Positions 7,375 through 13,851 of a DNA stretch of 13,851 nucleotides are shown here, one piece after another. The stretch is from Anaerolineales bacterium UBA2029 (lineage in GTDB: Bacteria; Chloroflexota; Anaerolineae; Aggregatilineales; Aggregatilineaceae), in assembly GCA_002332795.1 (NCBI GenBank), contig DDBP01000251.1:7572-21422 (forward strand), written 5' to 3'. A model generated the notes under the pieces. The model was not told the DNA's origin and searched no databases. It was given only the letters and a program-made list of their open reading frames with translations. Made by a program: the position numbers and the translations under genes. How positions within the stretch are numbered: the first letter of the stretch is position 1; each line of letters begins with the position of its first letter.

Positions 7375-8169
7375 TTAGCGGGCGGCGATGGCGATCGCTT
7401 CCTGACGCTCGACCACCAGCGGCAGCAATCGGTCGAGCACAGCGGGGTGCCCGAAGCCGAACATGCCCTGCAAGGGGGTGAGCAGGTCGCGCTGCCGCAG
7501 ATCGAGCGTCGTGCCATCCAGGAAACGCACCTCTCCGCCCTGTGTGCGCATGAAAGCCAGCCCGGCGGCGATGTCCCACAGGTAGGAGTCGTGCGTGAGG
7601 GCTGCGACTGCCGAGCCGCGGGCCACGTAGGCGGTGTGACTGGCCGAGCTGCTCATGGTCATGATGCGCGGAAAGTCGAGGGCGTAGCGGCGGTGCGCGT
7701 CGCTGCGCCACAGCACATAGGAGTCGGCTTCCCAGGTCGTCCGCAGGCGGCGCGTCACGTCCTGGCCGTTGCAGATGACGGCGTCCCCGTCGGTATACGT
7801 CCAGTCGTTGTAGAGCGGCAGATAGACCAGGCCAAACACTGGCACGCGCTCGCGCAGCACAGCCAGTGTGATGCACCACGACGGCAACCCGTCTACATAG
7901 GCTTGTGTGCCGTCAATGGGATCGATCACCCATAGATACTCGCGATCGAGATGATCGCTGCCGTACTCCTCACCGACGATGCCGTGATCGGGATAGGTTG
8001 CGCGAATGTACCCCGTCAGCAACCGCTCGATGGCGCGGTCGGCCACGGTGACGGGGCTATTGTCGGACGGTTTGTGCTGGACCTCGGCGTGCCCGAAGTG
8101 TTGCAGGGCGATCTGTCCTGCTTCGGCCACCCAGGCCCGAATCTGTGCTACGTCCAGAGTCTGTGTCAC
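7375..8169 (-). CDS. Inositol-monophosphatase-family phosphatase
   Basis: A 264-residue Mg-dependent, Li-sensitive-type phosphatase of the IMPase fold. Metal-binding motifs are complete: GIVGEEYG (E67, E68), WVIDPIDGT (D83, D86) and LWDIAAG (D199). The N-terminal KPSDNSPVTVADRAIE is typical of the branch that includes histidinol-phosphatases (HisN type) as well as SuhB-like inositol phosphatases, so the substrate could be histidinol phosphate, inositol phosphate or a related sugar phosphate. The start is GTG at 8169 with GAGAGGA eight bases upstream. The gene converges on the dehydrogenase operon with only 17 bases between stop codons. No his genes are nearby to decide the function. Confidence 0.9.
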   Translation of the reverse strand: MTQTLDVAQIRAWVAEAGQIALQHFGHAEVQHKPSDNSPVTVADRAIERLLTGYIRATYPDHGIVGEEYGSDHLDREYLWVIDPIDGTQAYVDGLPSWCITLAVLRERVPVFGLVYLPLYNDWTYTDGDAVICNGQDVTRRLRTTWEADSYVLWRSDAHRRYALDFPRIMTMSSSASHTAYVARGSAVAALTHDSYLWDIAAGLAFMRTQGGEVRFLDGTTLDLRQRDLLTPLQGMFGFGHPAVLDRLLPLVVERQEAIAIAAR

Positions 8170-8319
8170 GCAGGTTGTCCTCTCGCAAAGATAGTGTTCA
8201 CTCAGACAAGTTTAGCAGAATCGCGCGGTGGTTGGGCTAAGGGCAGGGATCGCCCTCTTTAAAGTTCGTTTAGAGAAGTGATCTCAGGTAAAGATGGAGA
8301 AACGGGATTGCCATGCCCT

Positions 8320-8498
8320 GGTTGACCTCACCCCTGCTCGGCGCTGACGCGCCTCGTGGCCCCTCTCCAGCCCAGACTTGGAGAAGGAGCGAGCCAAGCG
8401 CAGCGAGGCCGGGGGTGAGGTCAACCGGGCGAGCCAATCTTAACGCTTACTTTAGCCCTGTCCGCCCCTCAGCCCGCCGCGCGGGTCGGGGGATGAGG
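8320..8498. repeat. Dispersed REP-like palindromic repeat, copy B
   Basis: GGTTGACCTCACCCC (8320-8334) and its exact reverse complement (8412-8426) bound an imperfect inverted repeat of about 107 bases. It has CTCTCC / GGAG-rich inner arms around 8361-8386. The right half plus the following 70 bases match positions 1-117. A small GC hairpin, CCCGC-CGC-GCGGG, sits at 8473-8485. The 350-base gap between the phosphatase start and the aminotransferase stop is otherwise empty of genes. Confidence 0.65.
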
Positions 8499-8519
8499 GC
8501 GAAAAGTGCCTGACACGCT

Positions 8520-9833
8520 CTACACGCTGGCCAGCGCCTGCAACCCTTCGTGGAAGCGCTGCACCGCGCCTTCGGTCACCTCTGGCGGCAGGGCGTAAGA
8601 GAAGCGAATCCAGTTGTTGCCCTCGTCGGAGAAGGCCGCGCCCGGCACCACCGCTACGCCGTGTTCGGCGGCCAGGTATTCGCCCAGGGCGAAGCTGTCG
8701 GTCATGCCCGCGGCTTCCATCCAGCGACTCACGTCAATGAAGGCGTAGTAGCCGCCGTCGCCCATGATGAAGCGGTAGCCGTGCTCGGTCAGGAAGCGGC
8801 GCATCACCGCACGGCTGGCGTTGGTGGGCGTGATGATCGAGTCGGCGGCGCGGCGGAAGCCCATCTCGAAGGCGGCCATCGCCACCGCCTGCCCGTGAAA
8901 GTGCGGGATGACTCCATGCGAGGCGATGCTGCTGATGTACTGGATGACCTTCTTGCCCGCCAGCAGGTGTGCGTTGCGCACGTTGGACGCCCCCATGGAC
9001 TTGGTCAGTCCATCCAGGATGATGATGCGCTCGCGCTCCTCCGGCTCGAAGGCGCTCAGCAGGGCGTTGGCGCTCATCGGCTCGCCCTCGGTGATGTAGT
9101 GGTAAATCCAGTCGTAGAGCACGAAGGAAATGCCCGCTTCCAGCGCCGCCTTGCCCAGCGCGACCTGCCGCTCCAGGGTGAGCGTGTGACCGGTAGGGTT
9201 GTCCGGCGAGGTGATGACGATACCAATCACGCGCCGTCCGCCGTGCCGCTGACAGAATTCTACCGAGGCGCGGATGGTGTCTTCGCTGTATTGCCAGGCG
9301 GTCGCTTCGTCGCCGGGGGCGAGCAACACGTTGGCCCCGATGGCGTACGGCCCCCAGTTGTAGCTGATCCAGGGCACGCGCGACACGAGCACCACATCGC
9401 CCACACGCCCGGAGCCGAGCGCGATCATGGCGCTGTAGGCTTTGAGCAGCGCATCGCGCCCGCCTACCGCGGCCAGGACGTTGGCTGGCCCCCAGCCCAG
9501 CGCCGGGTCGAGTTTCCAGTACTGCTCGACGACCGCTTTGCGGAACTCGTCCGCGCCGTAGGGGAAGTCGTAGCCGCTGCCGTGCGCCTTGGTGAGTTCG
9601 TGGGCGCGGTCGAGAATCTCGGCGGGCACGCCCGGCAACGACGCACCGCCGTCGCCCTGCGAGGCGTCGAAGATGACGGCATCTGGCCCCATCTTGTCGC
9701 GATATTTCTTGAGCGAGAGCTTGATCAGGAACATGCGCGACGGCGGAATCTCGTACTGCTGCCCTGGATAGGGGTCAACCGGAACCAGGTGCTGTTCCGG
9801 CACTGCGAAGCGCGGCGAATCGTAGGCGGTCAT
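8520..9833 (-). CDS. Pyridoxal-phosphate aminotransferase, class I/II
   Basis: A 437-residue fold-type I aminotransferase from the chosen start. PLP-site residues are visible: SPDNPTG with Asn212, VLYDWIYHY with Asp241 and Tyr244, DGLTKSMG with the Schiff-base Lys278, and the substrate-carboxylate Arg410 in WIRFSYALP. The frame opens 24 bases upstream at a GTG, but GGAGGA sits nine bases before the ATG at 9833, which is taken as the start. The N-terminus is somewhat longer than in compact aspartate aminotransferases. The substrate amino acid cannot be read from sequence. The nearest same-strand gene upstream is the PAP2 protein, 134 bases away, so they are probably not one operon. Confidence 0.92.
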   Translation of the reverse strand: MTAYDSPRFAVPEQHLVPVDPYPGQQYEIPPSRMFLIKLSLKKYRDKMGPDAVIFDASQGDGGASLPGVPAEILDRAHELTKAHGSGYDFPYGADEFRKAVVEQYWKLDPALGWGPANVLAAVGGRDALLKAYSAMIALGSGRVGDVVLVSRVPWISYNWGPYAIGANVLLAPGDEATAWQYSEDTIRASVEFCQRHGGRRVIGIVITSPDNPTGHTLTLERQVALGKAALEAGISFVLYDWIYHYITEGEPMSANALLSAFEPEERERIIILDGLTKSMGASNVRNAHLLAGKKVIQYISSIASHGVIPHFHGQAVAMAAFEMGFRRAADSIITPTNASRAVMRRFLTEHGYRFIMGDGGYYAFIDVSRWMEAAGMTDSFALGEYLAAEHGVAVVPGAAFSDEGNNWIRFSYALPPEVTEGAVQRFHEGLQALASV

Positions 9834-9967
9834 GCGCGGCATTCCTCCGTGATACACTACAGCCAGTCGGTCCCTGTACCAGCCCGGAGAAGCAATCTTA
9901 ACCAGGGGGCCGTGCTGCGCATATGGTCACTGCGCACAAGTGAGGCGCGAAATCTGCAGCAGAGTGC

Positions 9968-10744
9968 TCAACCGAGGCGCACGCTCAGCCGTTCCAGGCG
10001 CTGACGCAGGCGTCTCTGCAGGCGCAGGGCCAGGTCGGGCACCACAATCGGGCCGTCCTCGTCGCCCAGCCAGTCGGTGACGCGCCCGCCCAGGTAGACT
10101 CCGGCGTAGTAGCCGCCCACCGCAAACAGATAGCCCGTGATCAGATCGGGGGAATTGTGACGCCTGGTGAGCAGGGTAGAGGCGCAGATGAGCGCAGCCA
10201 GGGTCACCCAGGCGAGGAAAACGCGCGGCTGCGGTCGCCAGCGGATGATGAAACACATGTTGATCAGGGCGTAGAAGACGTGTTGACTGGGCGCGGCGTT
10301 GTGCGTGCTGGCGGCGGCGTCCACATCGTAACTCTGGCGCAGCAAGTCGGCCAGCAGATGATCGCCTGGCACCTGTTCGGGCGCGGGCTTGGTGACATAG
10401 GTGGGGAAGGCCAGGTAGACGGCGTAGCCCACCAGCGCTGCTGTCGCCATGGCCAGGATGAACTGCCGGTAGAGCCGGTTGGGCATGGTGAACATGGCCC
10501 ACAGCGGCACCAGCGCGGCCAGCCAGAAGCCCAGGAAATAGGGGATGAGCCACCAGCCGTTGGGCGTCAGGTGATTGTCTATGGCGGCGATCTTCAGTTC
10601 CCAGCCCTCGGTCGGTTCGCGGAAGTGCGCGTTGAACAGGTTGATGGTGAAGAACTGAAGCTGAATCGCCAGCAGGGCCAGGAATAGCGCCAGACGGTTC
10701 TGAAACAGCCAACGACTCCACCTGCCGATTCGCGATCCGGGCAT
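9968..10744 (-). CDS. PAP2-superfamily integral membrane phosphatase/phosphotransferase
   Basis: A 258-residue membrane protein with about six hydrophobic segments (near residues 17-37, 65-87, 94-115, 157-168, 176-193 and 201-219). It has the PAP2 active-site pieces: AFPTYVTKP (112-120), APSQH (P152, S153, H155) and TRRHNSPDLITG (R195, H196, D200). The FPTY..xP / PSxH arrangement resembles the inositol-phosphorylceramide synthase-like PAP2 subgroup, so a lipid phosphatase or head-group transferase is likely. The C-terminus is Arg-rich (RLQRRLRQRLERL) and cytosolic. The frame is open to a TTG at 10798, but a TATAAT on this strand at 10805-10810 places transcription start about there. The ATG at 10744 is therefore preferred; its ribosome site is weak. 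Confidence 0.85.
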   Translation of the reverse strand: MPGSRIGRWSRWLFQNRLALFLALLAIQLQFFTINLFNAHFREPTEGWELKIAAIDNHLTPNGWWLIPYFLGFWLAALVPLWAMFTMPNRLYRQFILAMATAALVGYAVYLAFPTYVTKPAPEQVPGDHLLADLLRQSYDVDAAASTHNAAPSQHVFYALINMCFIIRWRPQPRVFLAWVTLAALICASTLLTRRHNSPDLITGYLFAVGGYYAGVYLGGRVTDWLGDEDGPIVVPDLALRLQRRLRQRLERLSVRLG

Positions 10745-10804
10745 GGTCTGTCTTGCCTGACCTTTTCTTTCGTCAGCCGTGACGCCAGATGACGACAACT
10801 GCGT

Positions 10805-10810
10805 ATTATA
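10805..10810 (-). promoter_or_regulatory. -10 box for the PAP2 gene
   Basis: The minus strand reads TATAAT exactly, about 60 bases upstream of the chosen ATG. No convincing -35 hexamer is visible at 17 bases (TCGCCA). It lies between the hairpin after the NifX-like gene and the PAP2 gene, suggesting separate transcription. Confidence 0.45.
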
Positions 10811-10848
10811 CGAGGGCGCACTGTCCCTGGCGAAAACCGCGGATAGCG

Positions 10849-10867
10849 CACCTGGCCGAGCCAGGTG
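10849..10867 (-). terminator. Hairpin just after the NifX-like gene
   Basis: CACCTGG and CCAGGTG form a perfect 7-base stem with the 5-base loop CCGAG on the plus strand. It starts three bases after the minus-strand stop at 10871. There is no clear U-run, so it may be an RNA 3'-end stabiliser or a weak terminator. Confidence 0.45.
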
Positions 10868-10870
10868 ACC

Positions 10871-11299
10871 TCAGTGCAGTCGTTCGATGTGATTGGTGAG
10901 TTGACCATCCAGGTAGGCGCGCACGGCGGCTTCCGGGTCGGCGATGTCGGTGACGATGGGGATGATGCCCGCCTGTTCCACGGCCACGTAGGCTCCGCGC
11001 CCCATCCCGCGCACCAGCAGCACCTGGCAGTCGGTGATGGCCTCGATCATGCGGGCGTGTCGGCGATCGGCTTCCGGGCCGAAACCGTGTCCCTCGTGCC
11101 CGTGAGCATGTTCGTGCGTGTGCTCATGGCTGTGTTCATGGGCTTCGTGTTCGCCGGCGAACTGATGATGGCCCGCCTTGTCGCGCAGTTCGCGGCGGGT
11201 AATGGTGTTCCCTTCTACCGTGAACACCAGATAGTAGGGAGCGCGCCCAAAATGCTGACTGATGGTCTGTCCATCTTCGGTGACAACCGCGATCTTCAT
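10871..11299 (-). CDS. NifX/NafY-like dinitrogenase cofactor-family protein with His-rich insert
   Basis: A 142-residue protein of the dinitrogenase iron-molybdenum cofactor biosynthesis family (ribonuclease H-like fold). It opens with MKIAVVTEDGQTISQHFGRAPYYLVF, the usual N-terminus with the HFGRAP loop. It continues to ITDCQVLLVRGMGRGAYVAVEQAGIIPIVT with Cys91. Between these lies an insert (44-72) with 12 histidines, mostly alternating with Glu, Ala, Thr or Gly, a likely metal-binding loop. The ATG at 11299 has GAGGAG eight bases upstream; the frame extends further upstream but without conserved sequence. No nif genes are in the window. Stand-alone members are common in non-fixing bacteria, so a role in metal or Fe-S handling is more likely than nitrogenase assembly. 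Confidence 0.88.
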   Translation of the reverse strand: MKIAVVTEDGQTISQHFGRAPYYLVFTVEGNTITRRELRDKAGHHQFAGEHEAHEHSHEHTHEHAHGHEGHGFGPEADRRHARMIEAITDCQVLLVRGMGRGAYVAVEQAGIIPIVTDIADPEAAVRAYLDGQLTNHIERLH

Positions 11300-11324
11300 G
11301 CCAGAAACTCCTCGTGACACACCT

Positions 11325-11347
11325 GGCCTGCCTGATCGGTGCAGGCC
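11325..11347 (-). promoter_or_regulatory. Leader hairpin upstream of the NifX-like gene
   Basis: GGCCTGC (11325-11331) and GCAGGCC (11341-11347) are exact reverse complements around a 9-base loop. On the minus strand the hairpin ends 11 bases before the Shine-Dalgarno at 11308-11313. It could be a simple 5'-UTR structure; nothing identifies a ligand. Confidence 0.3.
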
Positions 11348-11412
11348 GCGGACTGTACTCCGCACAACAGTACCTCTGCCCGGACCAGAAATCTACCAGA
11401 ATGGGTTGAAAT

Positions 11413-11443
11413 ACAAAAAAACGAGGGCGTACCGGACGCCCTC
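11413..11443 (-). terminator. Intrinsic terminator of the PucR-type regulator gene
   Basis: On the minus strand, a perfect 8-base stem of GAGGGCGT and ACGCCCTC (11423-11443) with a 5-base loop is followed, two bases later, by TTTTTT and then GTAT. It lies about 40 bases after the stop of the regulator gene at 11481. It separates that gene from the NifX-like gene. Confidence 0.88.
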
Positions 11444-11480
11444 AGGCGGAAGACAGGAGGGTTCAGCAGGACAGCGCCGC

Positions 11481-13124
11481 TCAGCCGCCCGTGAGCATCT
11501 TGTGCACCTTGAGCGCCAGATGCAGGTTCAGGCGGACGTTCGAGTCATCCATGTCCAGTTGCAGAATGTCGGTGATGCGGCCCAGCCGGTAGACCAGCGT
11601 GTTGCGGTGAATGTTGAGCACATGCGCAGTGCGGGCCATGTTGCCGTTGTTCTCGAAATAGGCATAGAGCGTCGGCACCAGGTCGGTGTGATGCTGTGCG
11701 TCGTAGTCGGTCAGGGCCGACAGCCAGTGATTGCAGAAACCAGTCAACAGGTTGGGGTCGCGCACTCCCAGCAGCAATTCGTAGAGGCTGACATCGCCGA
11801 AGAAGGCGATCTGCGCATCTTCCCAGAGCTGACGCGGCAGAGCCAGGGCGCGCTCGGCCTCGCGGAACGATTCGCGCAGGGCCGTCAATCCCATCGCTGG
11901 TCGCCCCACGCCTGCGGCCAGGTCGCCGTCGGGGGCGCTCTGCGCCAGCGCCTGATAGAGCAGGCGCACGACCTGCTTGAGGCGTTGCGTCTGATGCGGC
12001 TCGTCCAGCGGGAAGAGCACGATGGCCCGGTCGGCATATAGTCCGACGGGTGCCTGCACGCGGCGCTGACTGAGTTCGGCCCGCAGCAACTTGACCATGC
12101 GCTCCGGCGAGAAGGCCCCGTTGACTCGCTCTTCCCCCGGCACCCAGTGAAAGACCGCCACAGCGTACCACATGGCGGGCTGAAAGTTCTCCTGACCGGC
12201 GCGCATGGCCAGGAGCATATCTTCGCTGGGCGGGCTGCTCAGCCATTCGGCGATCCAGTCGCGCGTATGGCGCGCCGGTTGCAGGCCGACATCCAGCGCC
12301 TGTCGGCGTGTCAATTCTTTGCTCAGGATGGGGGCGCTGTGTTCCAGCGCCAGCAGATCGAAATCGTCGGGGGCGCTGCCCGCGGTCAACGCGGACAGGT
12401 ACCCCAGCACGCGCCCCTCGCTGATCAAGGGGACGGTGAGGCCCGCCGGACTCTCGATGACCTGCCAGTCGTCTTCGAAGTAGGCGCGATCGTCCAGGTC
12501 GAACCGCCGGATGAACTCCGCGCCACCCAGCATGGCCAGGTGCGCGTCCCAGTCGTGCCCCTGCGACGCAGGCAGGCCGCGGCAGATCAGCGATCCCTGC
12601 CGGTCGTGAATGACCACCGGTCGGTCGAGGATGCGCGCCAGCGCGTTGAGCATGGTGGTCAGGCCACGATAGCCCGCGGCATGGCGCTGCAAGGTGCGTT
12701 CCAGTTCGGTGACGCGCTGCCAGACCTGCGCGGCGCGGTCGTTCAGCAAGCGCCGGACGGAACGCTCGACCTGATTCAGGACGGCGCGCTCCGGGAGCGC
12801 CACCAGCGGGAAATTGTGCTGGCGGGCCACCTGGTAGGTGCGCGGAGACAGCGTGCCCTGCACGGCCAGGGCGCTGGCCTCTGTGGCGGTCAGCCGCTCG
12901 ATGAGCGCTTCCAGCGGAAGCGCGTTGGGCGTATTGGCCAGGGTCTCGGTGGAGACCAGCAGCAACTCGCTGTGCCGGATCTCTCCCAGATGGGAGGGCT
13001 GGGCACGCAGGTGGGAAACGCCGCTGACGGGGGTAGCGGGATAGCCGGAGACGAGGCGACTGCCTAGCGGCAACGCAAGCCTGAGCACGGTTCTCAGGTC
13101 GGTGGCGGATGATACGGCGGACAT
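11481..13124 (-). CDS. PucR/CdaR-family transcriptional regulator
   Basis: A 547-residue regulator. The N-terminal region (about 1-125) matches the purine-catabolism PucR domain: LVSGYPATPVSGVSHLRAQ, then a segment with ELLLVSTETLA and SALAVQG. The middle has a GAF-like sensing region (about 150-270, VVIHDRQGSLICRG) and a degenerate GGDEF-like region of the CdaR type (about 310-440, including the repeat-entry GVGRPAMGLTALRESFREAERAL). The C-terminal PucR-type helix-turn-helix (about 482-545) reads LYAYFENNGNMARTAHVLNIHRNTLVYRL, its typical form. The ATG at 13124 has GGGGAG eight bases upstream. No purine or other catabolic genes are adjacent, so the regulon is unknown. It probably stands alone, with its own promoter region upstream and a terminator after it. 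Confidence 0.93.
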   Translation of the reverse strand: MSAVSSATDLRTVLRLALPLGSRLVSGYPATPVSGVSHLRAQPSHLGEIRHSELLLVSTETLANTPNALPLEALIERLTATEASALAVQGTLSPRTYQVARQHNFPLVALPERAVLNQVERSVRRLLNDRAAQVWQRVTELERTLQRHAAGYRGLTTMLNALARILDRPVVIHDRQGSLICRGLPASQGHDWDAHLAMLGGAEFIRRFDLDDRAYFEDDWQVIESPAGLTVPLISEGRVLGYLSALTAGSAPDDFDLLALEHSAPILSKELTRRQALDVGLQPARHTRDWIAEWLSSPPSEDMLLAMRAGQENFQPAMWYAVAVFHWVPGEERVNGAFSPERMVKLLRAELSQRRVQAPVGLYADRAIVLFPLDEPHQTQRLKQVVRLLYQALAQSAPDGDLAAGVGRPAMGLTALRESFREAERALALPRQLWEDAQIAFFGDVSLYELLLGVRDPNLLTGFCNHWLSALTDYDAQHHTDLVPTLYAYFENNGNMARTAHVLNIHRNTLVYRLGRITDILQLDMDDSNVRLNLHLALKVHKMLTGG

Positions 13125-13236
13125 GGTACTTTCTCCCCCTCAGGCGACCAACATCCGTGCGATGCTGCACGGCAATGCCGCCTTGCGGCGGTGCTTGCCT
13201 GTGGATGCTCCCTTCATTGTAGGGATAGGCGGAGGG

Positions 13237-13252
13237 CCTGTCTTCGGGCAGG
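13237..13252. promoter_or_regulatory. Hairpin with a TTCG loop in the regulator leader
   Basis: CCTGTC and GGCAGG pair (one G-T) around TTCG on the plus strand, followed by TTTTAT. On the minus strand, the direction of the regulator gene, the loop is CGAA and the hairpin lies about 110 bases before the ATG. It could stabilise or attenuate the leader. As a plus-strand terminator it has no upstream gene to serve. Confidence 0.3.
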
Positions 13253-13277
13253 TTTTATGAGATTCATACATGCCTGG

Positions 13278-13294
13278 TTGTGCATATTGCACAA
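13278..13294. promoter_or_regulatory. Operator-like dyad upstream of the PucR-type gene
   Basis: TTGTGCATATTGCACAA has perfect 7-base arms around TAT. It lies in the AT-rich part of the promoter region, about 150 bases before the regulator start. The 17-base size and symmetry fit a binding site for a dimeric regulator, possibly the gene's own product. It does not resemble the published Bacillus PucR box as I remember it. Confidence 0.45.
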
Positions 13295-13457
13295 AAGATA
13301 CTACCCCACTTGGGCAGATGGGTAGGATTTGTAGAGTTTGTCATATAACCAGGAGCAGCAGGTTAAGGGTTCTTTAACAACAGGCGTGGTTCGGGCGGTG
13401 CTGCACTATGCCCAGTGTTTTTGCGAGCATTCCGGCTGACTGCGCCGGACAGCAAGA

Positions 13458-13480
13458 GGGGTGAGCTACCGGCCCACCCC
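13458..13480 (-). terminator. Possible leuB 3' hairpin
   Basis: GGGGTG and CACCCC form a 6-base stem around an 11-base loop about 20 bases after the leuB stop, followed on the minus strand by TCTTGCTG, only a weak U-run. A second hairpin, TCCGGC / GCCGGA, lies at 13431-13449. Either could end the leuB message; neither is a strong terminator. Confidence 0.35.
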
Positions 13481-13501
13481 CATCTGTTTCCCGTGGACGG
13501 A

Positions 13502-13851
13502 CTACGCCAGATGATCCAGCACCCGATCGGTGAAGGCGCTCGTGCTAAGTGCCTGATCAGGCGACGGCGCGATGTCCGCCGTGCGCGCTCCCGCGGCCAG
13601 CGCCGCCTCGACGGCGCGCTCGACCGCGCGCGCTTCCTGTTCCAGGCCCAGGCTATGGCGCAGCAGCAGGGCCGCGCTGAGGATGGTCGCGGTGGGGTTG
13701 GCGACGCCCTTGCCGGCGATGTCCGGCGCGGAGCCATGAATTGGCTCGTAGACCCCGAACGTGCCCGTGCCCAGCGATGCCGACGGCAACATGCCCAGCG
13801 AACCGGCCAGCACCGACGCTTCGTCGCTGAGGATGTCGCCGAACATGTTGC
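13502..13851 (-). CDS. leuB: 3-isopropylmalate dehydrogenase, C-terminal part (cut by window edge)
   Basis: The last 116 or so residues of the leucine-biosynthesis enzyme that oxidatively decarboxylates 3-isopropylmalate with NAD. The visible part starts inside the family signature NMFGDILSDEASVLAGSLGM, continues with LPSASLGTGTFGVYEPIHGSAPDIAGKG (the NAD-binding GSAPDIAGKG loop) and ANPTATILSAALLLRHSLGL, and ends normally. Isocitrate or tartrate dehydrogenase is a less likely reading, since the local sequence matches leuB closely. The 5' part lies beyond 13851. Confidence 0.93.
   Translation of the reverse strand, partial: NMFGDILSDEASVLAGSLGMLPSASLGTGTFGVYEPIHGSAPDIAGKGVANPTATILSAALLLRHSLGLEQEARAVERAVEAALAAGARTADIAPSPDQALSTSAFTDRVLDHLA

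Larger units (their letters stand above)
13125..13501. other. Gene-free leader/promoter region between leuB and the PucR-type gene
   Basis: No credible gene is seen in these 377 bases. The part nearest the regulator holds hairpins GCCGC-CTT-GCGGC (13177-13189) and CCTGTC-TTCG-GGCAGG (13237-13252). An AT-rich section at 13253-13380 carries the dyad at 13278-13294. The part nearest leuB has GC hairpins but no convincing U-run. The base composition between 13253 and 13380 is clearly more AT-rich than the flanking coding DNA, as expected for a promoter. Confidence 0.6.

Noticed and set aside
8550..10004. 484-residue plus-strand ORF opposite the aminotransferase
   Set aside because: Antisense of a complete aminotransferase with all PLP residues; no recognisable domain in the plus frame.
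10871..11299. Evidence for nitrogen fixation
   Set aside because: NifX/NafY-like single-domain proteins are widespread outside nitrogen fixers, and no other nif gene is in the window.
13275..13291. Sigma-54 promoter or NifA site near TGGTTGTGCATATTGCA
   Set aside because: The GG-to-GC spacing is one base too long for sigma-54, and the TGT/ACA halves are 9 rather than 10 apart for NifA. The dyad explains the sequence better.

Overview
This is a GC-rich bacterial chromosome segment, mostly housekeeping and metabolic, carrying twelve protein-coding genes (one cut by the right edge). I see no rRNA, tRNA, CRISPR array, phage or transposase gene. The coding style, the acyl-CoA dehydrogenase pair and the low-complexity intergenic repeats suggest a Chloroflexota-type (Anaerolineae-like) organism. 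That placement is inference from general recognition, not from a marker gene.

Layout. Positions 1-117 hold half of a dispersed REP-like repeat; a fuller copy lies at 8320-8498. Next, on the minus strand, are a small stand-alone PD-(D/E)XK nuclease-fold protein (134-634) and a two-gene unit: an unrecognised 231-residue protein with a CxxC (1523-2218) followed 10 bases later by a TrmH/RlmB-type rRNA 2'-O-methyltransferase (778-1512). Glycerol kinase glpK (2459-3958, minus) comes next. It diverges from a TetR regulator (4122-4745, plus) whose promoter carries a 22-base operator-like dyad. Downstream of the regulator are two acyl-CoA dehydrogenase genes (4827-5927 and 6092-7357). The remainder is minus strand: an inositol-monophosphatase-family phosphatase (7375-8169), a class I/II aminotransferase (8520-9833), a PAP2-type membrane phosphatase (9968-10744), a NifX/NafY-like protein with a histidine-rich insert (10871-11299), a PucR/CdaR-type regulator (11481-13124), and the 3' end of leuB (13502-13851).

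How the genes may work together. The strongest functional unit is TetR plus the two dehydrogenases. The first has Tyr where the catalytic Glu should be and a degraded flavin signature, but keeps the RxxFG motif. The second keeps the catalytic Glu and the flavin signature but lacks RxxFG. The two look complementary, which suggests one heteromeric acyl-CoA dehydrogenase under TetR control, comparable to the alpha2beta2 enzymes known from mycobacterial steroid degradation.

The most unusual non-coding signal is a family of strictly 7-bp-phased arrays of the form CAGTNNN. Three arrays begin within a few bases of a stop codon (trmH, glpK, first dehydrogenase) and all three read CAGTNNN in the direction of that gene. 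Two more arrays lie in inverted orientation opposite two of these, making fold-back elements, one of them between the two dehydrogenase genes.
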